The translations under genes and the position numbers were made by a program. The notes under the pieces were generated by a model, which searched no databases, was not told where the DNA came from, and saw only the letters and a list, made by a program, of their open reading frames with translations. This document shows, piece after piece, positions 56,876-64,000 of a stretch of 64,000 bases of DNA (position 1 is its first letter; every line of letters starts with the position of its first letter). The stretch comes from Xanthomonas sp. Leaf148. GTDB lineage: Bacteria > Pseudomonadota > Gammaproteobacteria > Xanthomonadales > Xanthomonadaceae. The stretch covers positions 258,893 to 322,892 of the forward strand of contig NZ_LMOP01000010.1 of assembly GCF_001423585.1 (NCBI RefSeq), read 5' to 3'.

Positions 56876-58789
56876 ATGCGCCGCTTTGCCGCCTGCCTGC
56901 TTGCCACCGCTATTGCCGCCGCCACCGGCAGCGCAGTCGCACAGACCTCGCCGATGACGCCGGACATCACCGGCAAGCCGTTCGTGGCAAGCGACGCCGC
57001 CAATGACTACATCAAGCGCGAGGTGATGATCCCGATGCGCGACGGCGTGAAGCTGCACACCGTGATCGTGATGCCCAAGGGCGCGCGCCATGCGCCGATG
57101 GTGCTGACGCGCACGCCCTACGACGCCAGCGGCCGCAGCGAGCGGCTGGCATCGCCGCACATGAAGGATCTGCTGCCGCTCGGCGACGACGTGTTTGTGG
57201 AAGGCGGCTACATCCGCGTGTTCCAGGACGTGCGCGGCAAGTACGGCTCCGAAGGCGACTACGTGATGACCCGCCCGCTGCGTGGCGCACTCAATCCCAG
57301 CGCTGTGGATCACGCCACCGATGCGTGGGACACCATCGACTGGCTGGTCAAGAACGTCGCCGAATCCAACGGCAAGGTCGGCATGATCGGCTCGTCCTAC
57401 GAAGGCTTCACCGTGGTGATGGCGCTGACCAACCCGCATCCCGCATTGAAGGTGGCCGCGCCGGAAAGCCCGATGATCGATGGCTGGATGGGCGACGATT
57501 GGTTCAATTACGGCGCGTTCCGCCAGGTCAACTTCGACTACTTCACCGGACAGCTCAGCAAGCGCGGCAAGGGCACCGGCATCCCGCGCCAGGGGCAGGA
57601 CGATTACAGCAATTTCCTGCAGGCCGGGTCGGCCGGGGATTTCGCCAAGGCGGCAGGGCTGGAGCAACTGCCGTGGTGGCACAAGCTCACCGAACACCCG
57701 GCCTACGATGCGTTCTGGCAGGAGCAGGCGCTGGACAAGGTGATGGCGCGCACGCCGCTCAAGGTGCCCACGATGTGGCTGCAGGGGCTGTGGGATCAGG
57801 AAGACATGTGGGGCGCGATCCACAGCTACGCGGCAATGGAACCGCGCGACACGCGCAACACGCTCAACTATCTGGTGATGGGGCCGTGGCGGCACAGTCA
57901 GGTCAATGCCGATGGCGGGACGTTGGGCGCGCTCACGTTCGATGGCGATACCGCGCGTCAGTTTCGCCGCGACGTGTTGCGCCCATTTTTCGACCAATAC
58001 CTGGTCGATGGCGCGCCCAAGGCGAGCACGCCGCCGGTCTTCATCTACGACACCGGCGAGAACCGCTGGGATCGCCTGCAGTCCTGGCCGCGCAGTTGCG
58101 ACAAGGGCTGCGCGTCGGCGAGCAAACCGCTGTATCTGCAGGCCGGCGGCAAGCTGTCCTTCGACAAGCCCGCTGCCGGGCAGAGCGCGTTTGAAGAATA
58201 CGTTTCCGACCCGGCCAAGCCGGTGCCGTTCGTGCCGCGCCCGGTGGATTTTGGCGACCGTAGCATGTGGACCACCTGGCTGGTGCACGACCAGCGCTTT
58301 GTGGACGGCCGGCCCGATGTGCTGACCTTCGTCACCGAACCGCTGACCGAACCGCTACAGATTGCCGGTGCGCCCGACGTGCACCTGCAGGCCTCCACCA
58401 GTGGCAGCGACAGCGACTGGGTGGTCAAGCTGATCGATGTGTACCCGGATGAGATGGCGTCCAGCCCGAAGATGGGCGGCTATGAGCTTCCAGTGTCGCT
58501 GGCGATCTTCCGCGGCCGGTATCGCGAGAGTTTCAGCACGCCCAAGCCGCTGGCGGCCAATCAACCGCTGGCGTTCGAGTTTGGCCTGCCCACCGCCAAT
58601 CACACCTTCCAGAAAGGCCACCGGGTGATGGTGCAGGTGCAATCCAGCCTGTTCCCGCTGTACGACCGCAACCCGCAGACTTACGTGCCGAATCTCTTCT
58701 TCGCCAAGCCAGGCGATTATCAAAAGGCCACCCAGCGCGTCTACGTGACGCCGGAGCAGCCCAGCTACATCAGTCTGCCGGTGCGCTGA
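56876..58789 (+). CDS. Alpha-amino acid ester hydrolase
   Basis: 637 residues from the ATG at 56876, with a signal peptide (RRFAACLLATAIAAATGSAVAQ). CocE/NonD hydrolase fold: nucleophile Ser174 in GSSYEG, Asp307 in GLWDQED, His340 in GPWRHSQ, positions that equal those of the X. citri enzyme known for beta-lactam acylation. A C-terminal jelly-roll domain (about 430-637) follows. The natural role is unclear; it acts on alpha-amino acid esters/amides in the periplasm or outside. The 284 bases upstream hold no gene. Confidence 0.93.
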   Translation: MRRFAACLLATAIAAATGSAVAQTSPMTPDITGKPFVASDAANDYIKREVMIPMRDGVKLHTVIVMPKGARHAPMVLTRTPYDASGRSERLASPHMKDLLPLGDDVFVEGGYIRVFQDVRGKYGSEGDYVMTRPLRGALNPSAVDHATDAWDTIDWLVKNVAESNGKVGMIGSSYEGFTVVMALTNPHPALKVAAPESPMIDGWMGDDWFNYGAFRQVNFDYFTGQLSKRGKGTGIPRQGQDDYSNFLQAGSAGDFAKAAGLEQLPWWHKLTEHPAYDAFWQEQALDKVMARTPLKVPTMWLQGLWDQEDMWGAIHSYAAMEPRDTRNTLNYLVMGPWRHSQVNADGGTLGALTFDGDTARQFRRDVLRPFFDQYLVDGAPKASTPPVFIYDTGENRWDRLQSWPRSCDKGCASASKPLYLQAGGKLSFDKPAAGQSAFEEYVSDPAKPVPFVPRPVDFGDRSMWTTWLVHDQRFVDGRPDVLTFVTEPLTEPLQIAGAPDVHLQASTSGSDSDWVVKLIDVYPDEMASSPKMGGYELPVSLAIFRGRYRESFSTPKPLAANQPLAFEFGLPTANHTFQKGHRVMVQVQSSLFPLYDRNPQTYVPNLFFAKPGDYQKATQRVYVTPEQPSYISLPVR

Positions 58790-60035
58790 CTGCACGGGCG
58801 CCGCGTGCCGGCGGCGCCCACAGGTCTTCCAGCAGCTGTGGGCGGCAGGCCACCCAGGCGGCGGCCAGCTGCACCACGATGCAGATCACCAGAAATCCGA
58901 ACGGCGCTGTCCAACCGCCGCGATGCGCATGCAGCCAGCCGAACAGAAACGGCCCCAGGCAGCTCACCGCATAGCCCACGCCTTGCGAAAAACCCGAGAG
59001 CGCGGCCGAGCCCGCAGCAGTGCGGCTGCGTTGATTGACCAGCACCAGCGCCAGCGGAAAGGTGCTGGGCCCCAGGCCGAGCAAGGTCACCCACAGGATC
59101 GGCGCCGCCAGCGGTGCCCAGCACAGCCCGGCGAACGCGATCAGGTGGCAGGCCGCGCACAGCAGCACGATCGGGAACGGGTTGCGCATGCGCACTGCCA
59201 ATGCCGGCATGGTCAACGCACCGACCATGCCCAGCGCGGCGAACAGCGCGACCATGGTGCCGCCGAATGCAGGCGAGGCGCCGGCCTCGCGCAGCAGCGT
59301 GGGGAGCCAGGTGAACATCGAATAGGTCACCAGCGAGGTCATGCCGAAGGTGATCGCCATGCTCCAGCCCAAGGCGGTGCGTGCGACCCGGCCTTCGGCC
59401 TCAGGGGTTGGCGTGACCGGCGCCGGGCCGGTCGCGCGCAGACGGCCCTGGTTGGTGTGCACCAGCGCCCAGGCCGCCAATGCAAGCAGCGCCGGCAGTA
59501 CCCACACCACCATCGAGCTGCGCCAGCCCAGCGCGTCGGCCACCGGCACCGCCATCAATGCCGGCAACAGGGTGCCGACCTGCAGCACGGTGATGTACAG
59601 CGTGCTGACGCGGCCCACGCGGTCGCCGAAATAACGCTTCACCAACGGCGGCAACACCACGTTGCCCATGCCCATGCCGGCCAGCGCCACCAGCGAGCCC
59701 ACCAGCAGCCCGCCAGTGCCCGGTAGCAGCGGGCGCAATACCAGCCCGAGCGTGGCCAGCGCCATCGACAACAGCGCCGTGCGCAGCAGGCCGAAGCGAC
59801 GCAAGACGGCTGGCGTTGCAACGCCGGTCAAGGCAAATGCAGCGGTGGGCAACATGCCGAGCGCGCCCATGGTCGGCGCACCGAACGCGTATTCGTCGGC
59901 GATGCGTTCCAGCAGCGGAGTGAGTGAGGTCACCGCCGTGCGCAAGTTGAATGCGGACAACAAAATGGCGGCCAGCACCAAACCTCGCCCACGCAATTGG
60001 GCAGACGGGGACGAGGCGGCAGTGACAACAGACAT
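58770..60035 (-). CDS. MFS transporter of the CynX/NimT type
   Basis: 421 residues from the ATG at 60035. About 12 hydrophobic helices. The start LVLAAILLSAFNLRTAVTSLTPLLERI is typical of the cyanate/2-nitroimidazole transporter (CynX/NimT/YycB) family. Substrate unknown. Its 3' end overlaps the convergent aeh gene by 20 bases. Confidence 0.88.
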   Translation of the reverse strand: MSVVTAASSPSAQLRGRGLVLAAILLSAFNLRTAVTSLTPLLERIADEYAFGAPTMGALGMLPTAAFALTGVATPAVLRRFGLLRTALLSMALATLGLVLRPLLPGTGGLLVGSLVALAGMGMGNVVLPPLVKRYFGDRVGRVSTLYITVLQVGTLLPALMAVPVADALGWRSSMVVWVLPALLALAAWALVHTNQGRLRATGPAPVTPTPEAEGRVARTALGWSMAITFGMTSLVTYSMFTWLPTLLREAGASPAFGGTMVALFAALGMVGALTMPALAVRMRNPFPIVLLCAACHLIAFAGLCWAPLAAPILWVTLLGLGPSTFPLALVLVNQRSRTAAGSAALSGFSQGVGYAVSCLGPFLFGWLHAHRGGWTAPFGFLVICIVVQLAAAWVACRPQLLEDLWAPPARGARAVSAPAD

Positions 60036-60077
60036 GACAGACCATCCGCACCGTGCACAGCCGTGCGACGGCGCCTG

Positions 60078-60115
60078 AAAACACAAAACCGGCACTAGGC
60101 CGGTTTTGTGTTTTG
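60078..60115 (-). terminator. Terminator downstream of tRNA-Pro
   Basis: Stem AAAACACAAAACCGG / CCGGTTTTGTGTTTT with a short loop, just beyond the tRNA 3' end on the minus strand. Symmetric, so it may work in both directions. Confidence 0.8.
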
Positions 60116-60119
60116 AAAC

Positions 60120-60196
<77 letters not shown>

Positions 60197-60250
60197 AAGG
60201 AGCCGCGTATGTTACATAGGGAATGCGGAATCGGCAAGCATCTGTCGCAA

Positions 60251-60367
60251 TTATTTTTCTTGCGGCCGATGCGCGCGCTCGGGCTCGCGTGCTTCGAACC
60301 ACATGCCGTTGAGGACAGCGGCCAATGCCGCCAGGCCGGTGCCGAGAATCCAGGCGAAGTACCACAT
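60251..60367 (-). CDS. cydX: Cytochrome bd oxidase small subunit CydX
   Basis: 38 residues, too short for most gene finders. ATG at 60367 behind AGGAG. A single transmembrane helix beginning MWYFAWILGTGLAALAAVLN, with MWYF...W-LG and G-MWFE, the CydX hallmark. Stabilises the haem b595/d site of CydAB. Third gene of the cydABX operon, 84 bases after cydB. Confidence 0.93.
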   Translation of the reverse strand: MWYFAWILGTGLAALAAVLNGMWFEAREPERAHRPQEK

Positions 60368-60450
60368 CGTTGTACTCCTGAAAAACGGTGAGAGAGTGAG
60401 AAGGCGAGCGCGGCTGCGACGATGTGCTCGCGTCACAGCCATTGCGTCAG

Positions 60451-61602
60451 CTAATACGCATTGGGATTGACTGAGAGTTCCTCGGCAGTGACCTTGCCCC
60501 TGAGTACGCGATACACCCACGCCGTGTAGGCCAGGATGATCGGCATGAAGACGGTGGTGGCCAGCAACATGATCCACAGCGTGAGGCGGCTGCTGGAGGC
60601 ATCCCACAGCGTCAGGCTGGCACTCGGTGCAGTGGACGACGGCAGCAGGAACGGGAACAGCGCAAACCCCACCGTAAAGACAATGCCGACGATGGCGCTG
60701 CCCGACGCAATGAACGCCAGGCCGCCGCGTCGCGCGCGCAACAGCACTGCGCTCATTGCGAGCCCGAGCAGGCCGAGCAGCGGCGCCATCAAGGTGGCCG
60801 GCATGCTGCTGTAGTTGTGCAGCCAGCCACCAGCGGCCGTGAGTGCTGCGGTCTTGGCCAACGGATTGGTCTGTGCATCGGTCGCCAGCACCGATGTCAC
60901 CGCATAGCCCGGCAAGCCAAGCGCCACCCAGACACCGGCTGCAGCAAACAACGCCAGCGCAGCCATCGCGGCGGTGCTGCCGACACGCGTGGCACGGTCG
61001 GCCACCGGTCCATCGGTCTTGAGCACCAGCATCGCCGCGCCGTGGGCGATCAGCATCGCCACGCTGAGCAGGCCAGCGAGCAAGGCAAACGGCTTCAGGA
61101 GCCCGAACAGATTGCCGGTGTAGAACGTGCGCATGCTGTCGTCGAAATGGAACGGCACACCCAGCACGACATTGCCAACCGCCACACCCATGATCAGCGC
61201 CGGAATCAAACCGCCGACGAACAATGCCCAGTCCCATGTACTGCGCCAGCGTTGATTCACCAGTTTGCCGCGGAACTTGAAGCCGACCGGCCGCAGGATG
61301 AGCGCAAACAACATCACGAACATCGCCAGATAGAAACCGGAAAAACTCACCGCATACAGCGGCGGGAACGCGGCGAAGATCGCGCCGCCGCCCAGAATCA
61401 ACCACACCTGGTTGCCTTCCCAGACCGGGCCGACGCTGTTGATCACCAGGCGGCGTTCGGCATCGTTTTTGGCAACGAACGGCAGCAGCGCGCCGACGCC
61501 CAGATCGAAACCGCCCATCACTGCGTAACCGGACAGCAGCACGCCGAGTAGCAGCCACCAGATCACACGTAAGGTTGTGTAGTCGAGCAATACGAAATCC
61601 AT
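60451..61602 (-). CDS. cydB: Cytochrome bd ubiquinol oxidase subunit II
   Basis: 383 residues from the ATG at 61602 ([16 protein letters not shown]), with AGGAGA upstream. About eight membrane helices; [37 protein letters not shown] and the C-terminal [10 protein letters not shown] are typical. Structural partner of CydA. 16 bases after cydA. Confidence 0.96.
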   Translation of the reverse strand: MDFVLLDYTTLRVIWWLLLGVLLSGYAVMGGFDLGVGALLPFVAKNDAERRLVINSVGPVWEGNQVWLILGGGAIFAAFPPLYAVSFSGFYLAMFVMLFALILRPVGFKFRGKLVNQRWRSTWDWALFVGGLIPALIMGVAVGNVVLGVPFHFDDSMRTFYTGNLFGLLKPFALLAGLLSVAMLIAHGAAMLVLKTDGPVADRATRVGSTAAMAALALFAAAGVWVALGLPGYAVTSVLATDAQTNPLAKTAALTAAGGWLHNYSSMPATLMAPLLGLLGLAMSAVLLRARRGGLAFIASGSAIVGIVFTVGFALFPFLLPSSTAPSASLTLWDASSSRLTLWIMLLATTVFMPIILAYTAWVYRVLRGKVTAEELSVNPNAY

Positions 61603-61618
61603 CACGGTCTCTCCTGGG

Positions 61619-63241
61619 TTACGGTGCGCTGCCGGCCACGGCGCCCGAGCTCAAAGGTGGATGACTCAACGGGGTATGAGCTTGCGGCAGGGAAGGCGAC
61701 GCGCTGGGTTGCGTCGGCGGGAACAGCACGTCCGGGCCACTGCGGATGGTCTTGAGCGATAACTTGATCGCGATCACTAGCAGCGTGGTGTACAGCGCGG
61801 TAAAGCCCACCAGCGTCAGCACGATCTCGTACAGATCCAGACCGGATGCGGCGTAGAACGTGGGCAACACGCCTTCCACCGCCCACGGCTGGCGGCCGTA
61901 TTCGGCCACGAACCAGCCGCATTCGATCGCGATCCACGGCAGCGGCAGCGTCCACACCGCCAAGGTCAGGAACCAGCGCTTTTCCTGCAAGGTGTGTTTG
62001 CAGGCGAACCAGAACGCAATGGCGAAGAAGGCGATGAGATAGATGCCGATGCCGGCCATGATGCGAAAGGTCCAGAACAGCGGGAGTACGCGTGGCACGG
62101 TGTCCATCGCCGCCTGCGCGATCTGCTCGGGCGTGGCATTGCCGATATCGTCGCGGTAACGCTTCAGCAGCAAGCCGTGGCCCAGGTCTTGCCAATGGGC
62201 GCCGAAGACCTCGCGCGCTTCGGCATCATTGGTGTCGGCGCGGATACGCTGCAGCGCGCCGTAGGCGATCTGCCCACCGCGGATGCGATGCTTGGCACGC
62301 CCAACGAGTTCCAGGATGCCGGGGATGGGCGTATCCAACGAACGTGTGGCGATCAGCCCCATCAGATACGGAATCTTGATCGCGTAGTCGTTGCGATGGG
62401 TCTGCTGATTGGGAATGCCGAAGGCAGTGAAGTCGGCTGGCGCCGCTTCGGTTTCCCACATCGCTTCGATCGCGGCCAGCTTCATTTTCTGGTGCTCGTT
62501 GGCGGCGTAGCCGCTCTCGTCGCCCAACACCACCACCGACAGCGACGACAGCAGGCCGAAGGCCGCGGCCACGGCGAACGAGCGGCGCGCCATCTCGGCG
62601 TGCTTGCCGCGCAGCAGGTAAAACGCGCTGATCGACATCACGAACACCGCGCCGAGCACGTAACCGGCACTGACGGTATGCACGAACTTGGCCTGCGCCA
62701 CCGGGTTGAACAGCACCGCCATGAAATCCACCACTTCCATGCGCATGGTGTCCGGGTTGAATACCGCTCCGGTCGGGTTCTGCATCCAGCCGTTGGCGAT
62801 CAGGATCCATAGCGCGGAGAAGTTGCTGCCCAAGGCCACCAGCCAGGTGGTGATCAGATGCTGCACCTTGCTCAGGCGATTCCAGCCCAGGAAAAACAGG
62901 CCCAGAAAGGTCGCCTCGAGAAAGAAGGCCATCAGCCCTTCGATCGCCAGCGGCGCGCCGAAGATATCGCCCACGTAATGGCTGTAGTACGACCAGTTCA
63001 TGCCGAACTCGAACTCCATCACGATGCCGGTGCCAACACCCATGGCAAAGTTGATGCCGAACAGCACGCCCCAGAACATGGTCATGCGCCGCCAGATCGG
63101 CTTGCCGGTCATGACGTAGACGCTTTCCATGATGCCGAGCAGGAACGACAGGCCCATGGTCAGCGGTGGAAAGATGAAGTGGTACATCGCGGTGACTGCA
63201 AATTGCAGCCGCGAGAGTTCGACAACGGTCGAGTCGATCAT
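61619..63241 (-). CDS. cydA: Cytochrome bd ubiquinol oxidase subunit I
   Basis: 540 residues from the ATG at 63241 ([14 protein letters not shown]). Haem-ligand His in [13 protein letters not shown], quinol-binding GRQPW in the Q-loop, and [12 protein letters not shown]. Couples quinol oxidation to O2 reduction at low oxygen. It ends in a Ser/Pro-rich tail. An FNR-type palindrome lies 70 bases upstream of its start. Confidence 0.96.
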   Translation of the reverse strand: MIDSTVVELSRLQFAVTAMYHFIFPPLTMGLSFLLGIMESVYVMTGKPIWRRMTMFWGVLFGINFAMGVGTGIVMEFEFGMNWSYYSHYVGDIFGAPLAIEGLMAFFLEATFLGLFFLGWNRLSKVQHLITTWLVALGSNFSALWILIANGWMQNPTGAVFNPDTMRMEVVDFMAVLFNPVAQAKFVHTVSAGYVLGAVFVMSISAFYLLRGKHAEMARRSFAVAAAFGLLSSLSVVVLGDESGYAANEHQKMKLAAIEAMWETEAAPADFTAFGIPNQQTHRNDYAIKIPYLMGLIATRSLDTPIPGILELVGRAKHRIRGGQIAYGALQRIRADTNDAEAREVFGAHWQDLGHGLLLKRYRDDIGNATPEQIAQAAMDTVPRVLPLFWTFRIMAGIGIYLIAFFAIAFWFACKHTLQEKRWFLTLAVWTLPLPWIAIECGWFVAEYGRQPWAVEGVLPTFYAASGLDLYEIVLTLVGFTALYTTLLVIAIKLSLKTIRSGPDVLFPPTQPSASPSLPQAHTPLSHPPLSSGAVAGSAP

Positions 63242-63310
63242 GGCGGGGTGGCCTGGTTGAGTATCGGTGAGCAACGTGGCCGATCATCTGCCGCCGCCGC
63301 GCTGCGCGCG

Positions 63311-63324
63311 TTGATCCAAATCAA
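63311..63324. promoter_or_regulatory. FNR/CRP-type palindrome TTGATCCAAATCAA
   Basis: Perfect match to the FNR consensus TTGAT-N4-ATCAA, centred about 77 bases upstream of the cydA start. Symmetric, so orientation is not fixed. Fits oxygen- or Clp/FNR-family control of the bd oxidase. Confidence 0.68.
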
Positions 63325-63381
63325 TGCGGCCCCGATCGGGTGCGGCACACTGTCCATCCCGCAGTGGACAGTGGCGACTTA

Positions 63382-63522
63382 GAGCAGCTAACAAAACTAC
63401 TGTGCAGCCGCCAGGCGGACGCGGCCGGTGCTCGGAATCGGCATGTACCACCTGTACACTCCGGTTCCTCCGCGCCGTCCGCACCCACCTGACGACTGCT
63501 CGCTACGTGTTGTTAGCCGCTC
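63382..63522. mobile_element. MITE-like element, copy B (141 bp)
   Basis: Begins GAGCAGCTAACAA and ends TTGTTAGCCGCTC. Flanked by TTA on both sides (63379-63381, 63523-63525). Lies 38 bases upstream of the cydD start, in the opposite orientation to copy A. Confidence 0.83.
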
Positions 63523-63560
63523 TTACAATCGCCTGCGATGCACCGCCTGAAGAGAGCCAT

Positions 63561-64000
63561 GTGAGCCAGCCCAGCGTGCAAGCCAGCGAAACTTCCGCCC
63601 AGCGCCGTCAACGCGGCCAATGGCTGGATGCGCTTGCCGCACCCGCTGCACGGGCCCGGCGGCTGTCCGGTGTGGCGGTGGCGCTGTCTGGCGTGTTGTT
63701 GCTTGCGCAATCGGCGGCCATTGCGTGGTTGGTGCAAGCGGTGCTGGTGCAGCACCTGGCGCTGGCACAGCTGCGTCATGTGGGCATAGGGTTGCTGCTC
63801 GCAATGCTTGGGCGCGCCGTGCTCACGGGGTGGGCGCAATCGCTGACCGGCGAAGTGGCCGATGTGGCCAAGCGCGAACTGCGGATGCGCATTGCGCGTC
63901 GGCTGGTGCAGCACGGGCCGCTGTGGTTACGCCGGCAACGCAGCGGTGAACTGGGCGAGTTGAGCCTGGCGCATACCGATGCGCTGGAAGGTTATTTCGT
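63561..64000 (+). CDS. cydD: ABC transporter CydD, N-terminal part (runs off the right edge)
   Basis: 146 codons of an open frame from the GTG at 63561 (Shine-Dalgarno AGAG) to the window end. N-terminal cytoplasmic stretch (QRRQRGQWLDALAAPAARARR), first membrane helices (about 35-60 and 75-95), then REIRMRIARR-like KRELRMRIARRLVQHGPLW and ELSLAHTDALEGYF, typical of the CydD permease half. CydDC exports cysteine and glutathione and is needed for bd oxidase assembly. Divergent from cydABX. Confidence 0.88.
   Translation, partial: MSQPSVQASETSAQRRQRGQWLDALAAPAARARRLSGVAVALSGVLLLAQSAAIAWLVQAVLVQHLALAQLRHVGIGLLLAMLGRAVLTGWAQSLTGEVADVAKRELRMRIARRLVQHGPLWLRRQRSGELGELSLAHTDALEGYF

Larger units (their letters stand above)
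63242..63560. other. Divergent cydA/cydD promoter region
   Basis: 319 bases between the cydA and cydD starts. Holds an FNR-type box near cydA and MITE copy B near cydD; otherwise no gene. Confidence 0.7.

Overview
The window comes from a high-GC gammaproteobacterium, almost certainly a plant-pathogenic Xanthomonas. The evidence is gene content and order: a degenerate REC-PAS-GGDEF-EAL FimX, an arginine cluster that runs through N-acetylcitrulline (acetylornithine transcarbamylase, acetylcitrulline deacetylase, fused NAG synthase-kinase), an alpha-amino acid ester hydrolase whose catalytic residues sit at 174/307/340, a pectinesterase plus polygalacturonase with a PIP box, and abundant short palindromic intergenic repeats. 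Most of it is ordinary chromosomal backbone. There is no transposase gene, phage or CRISPR array.

Layout. 1-5.9 kb: fimX (3' end outside the window), a BaiN-type flavoprotein, yaeQ, a yaiI-family gene, a cold-shock gene and a GST. 5.9-14.1 kb: lipoprotein esterase, selO, apt, dbpA, uup and a barnase-barstar pair. 14.3-20.5 kb: sodA, suhB and trmJ, then a PhnD-like binding protein translationally coupled to a GGDEF-EAL protein. 20.5-26.7 kb: epmB/efp (divergent), a secreted unknown, then mtaD-like, ubiG, a mupP/gph-like phosphatase and a phytoene-synthase-like gene. 26.8-30.1 kb: pectin degradation. 30.6-36 kb: a general stress protein, small unknowns, a decayed NTF2-like gene, and the ethanolamine operon eat-eutB-eutC. 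37-40.6 kb: M23 peptidase, pyrC, yidD and a DksA-like protein with a histone H1-like tail. 41-45 kb: an MFS exporter, sufE, cysS and a secreted unknown. 45.2-56.6 kb: argF'-argG-argE'-argB/A-GNAT-argC-argH-cupin-yciI-proB-proA. 56.9-64 kb: aeh, a CynX-like MFS, tRNA-Pro(CGG), cydA-cydB-cydX, and divergent cydD running off the end.

How the genes work together. The arg/pro block makes arginine from glutamate through acetylated intermediates and makes glutamyl semialdehyde for proline. Eat, EutB and EutC import ethanolamine and split it to acetaldehyde and ammonia without a microcompartment. Pectinesterase and polygalacturonase act in sequence on host pectin. CydABX with CydD(C) gives a high-affinity bd oxidase, and an FNR-type palindrome lies between the divergent units. 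FimX and the GGDEF-EAL protein belong to c-di-GMP signalling.

The least ordinary signals lie between genes. (i) The last 12-17 codons plus stop of three genes (suhB, epmB, the M23 peptidase) are duplicated just downstream of the genes. (ii) A roughly 140-bp MITE-like element with GAGCGGCT-type ends and 3-bp target duplications occurs three times; one copy's duplication supplies an MFS stop codon. (iii) An arginine-containing leader ORF overlaps mutually exclusive hairpins ahead of argF', which looks like an attenuator. (iv) A PIP box fits the consensus exactly ahead of pglA.
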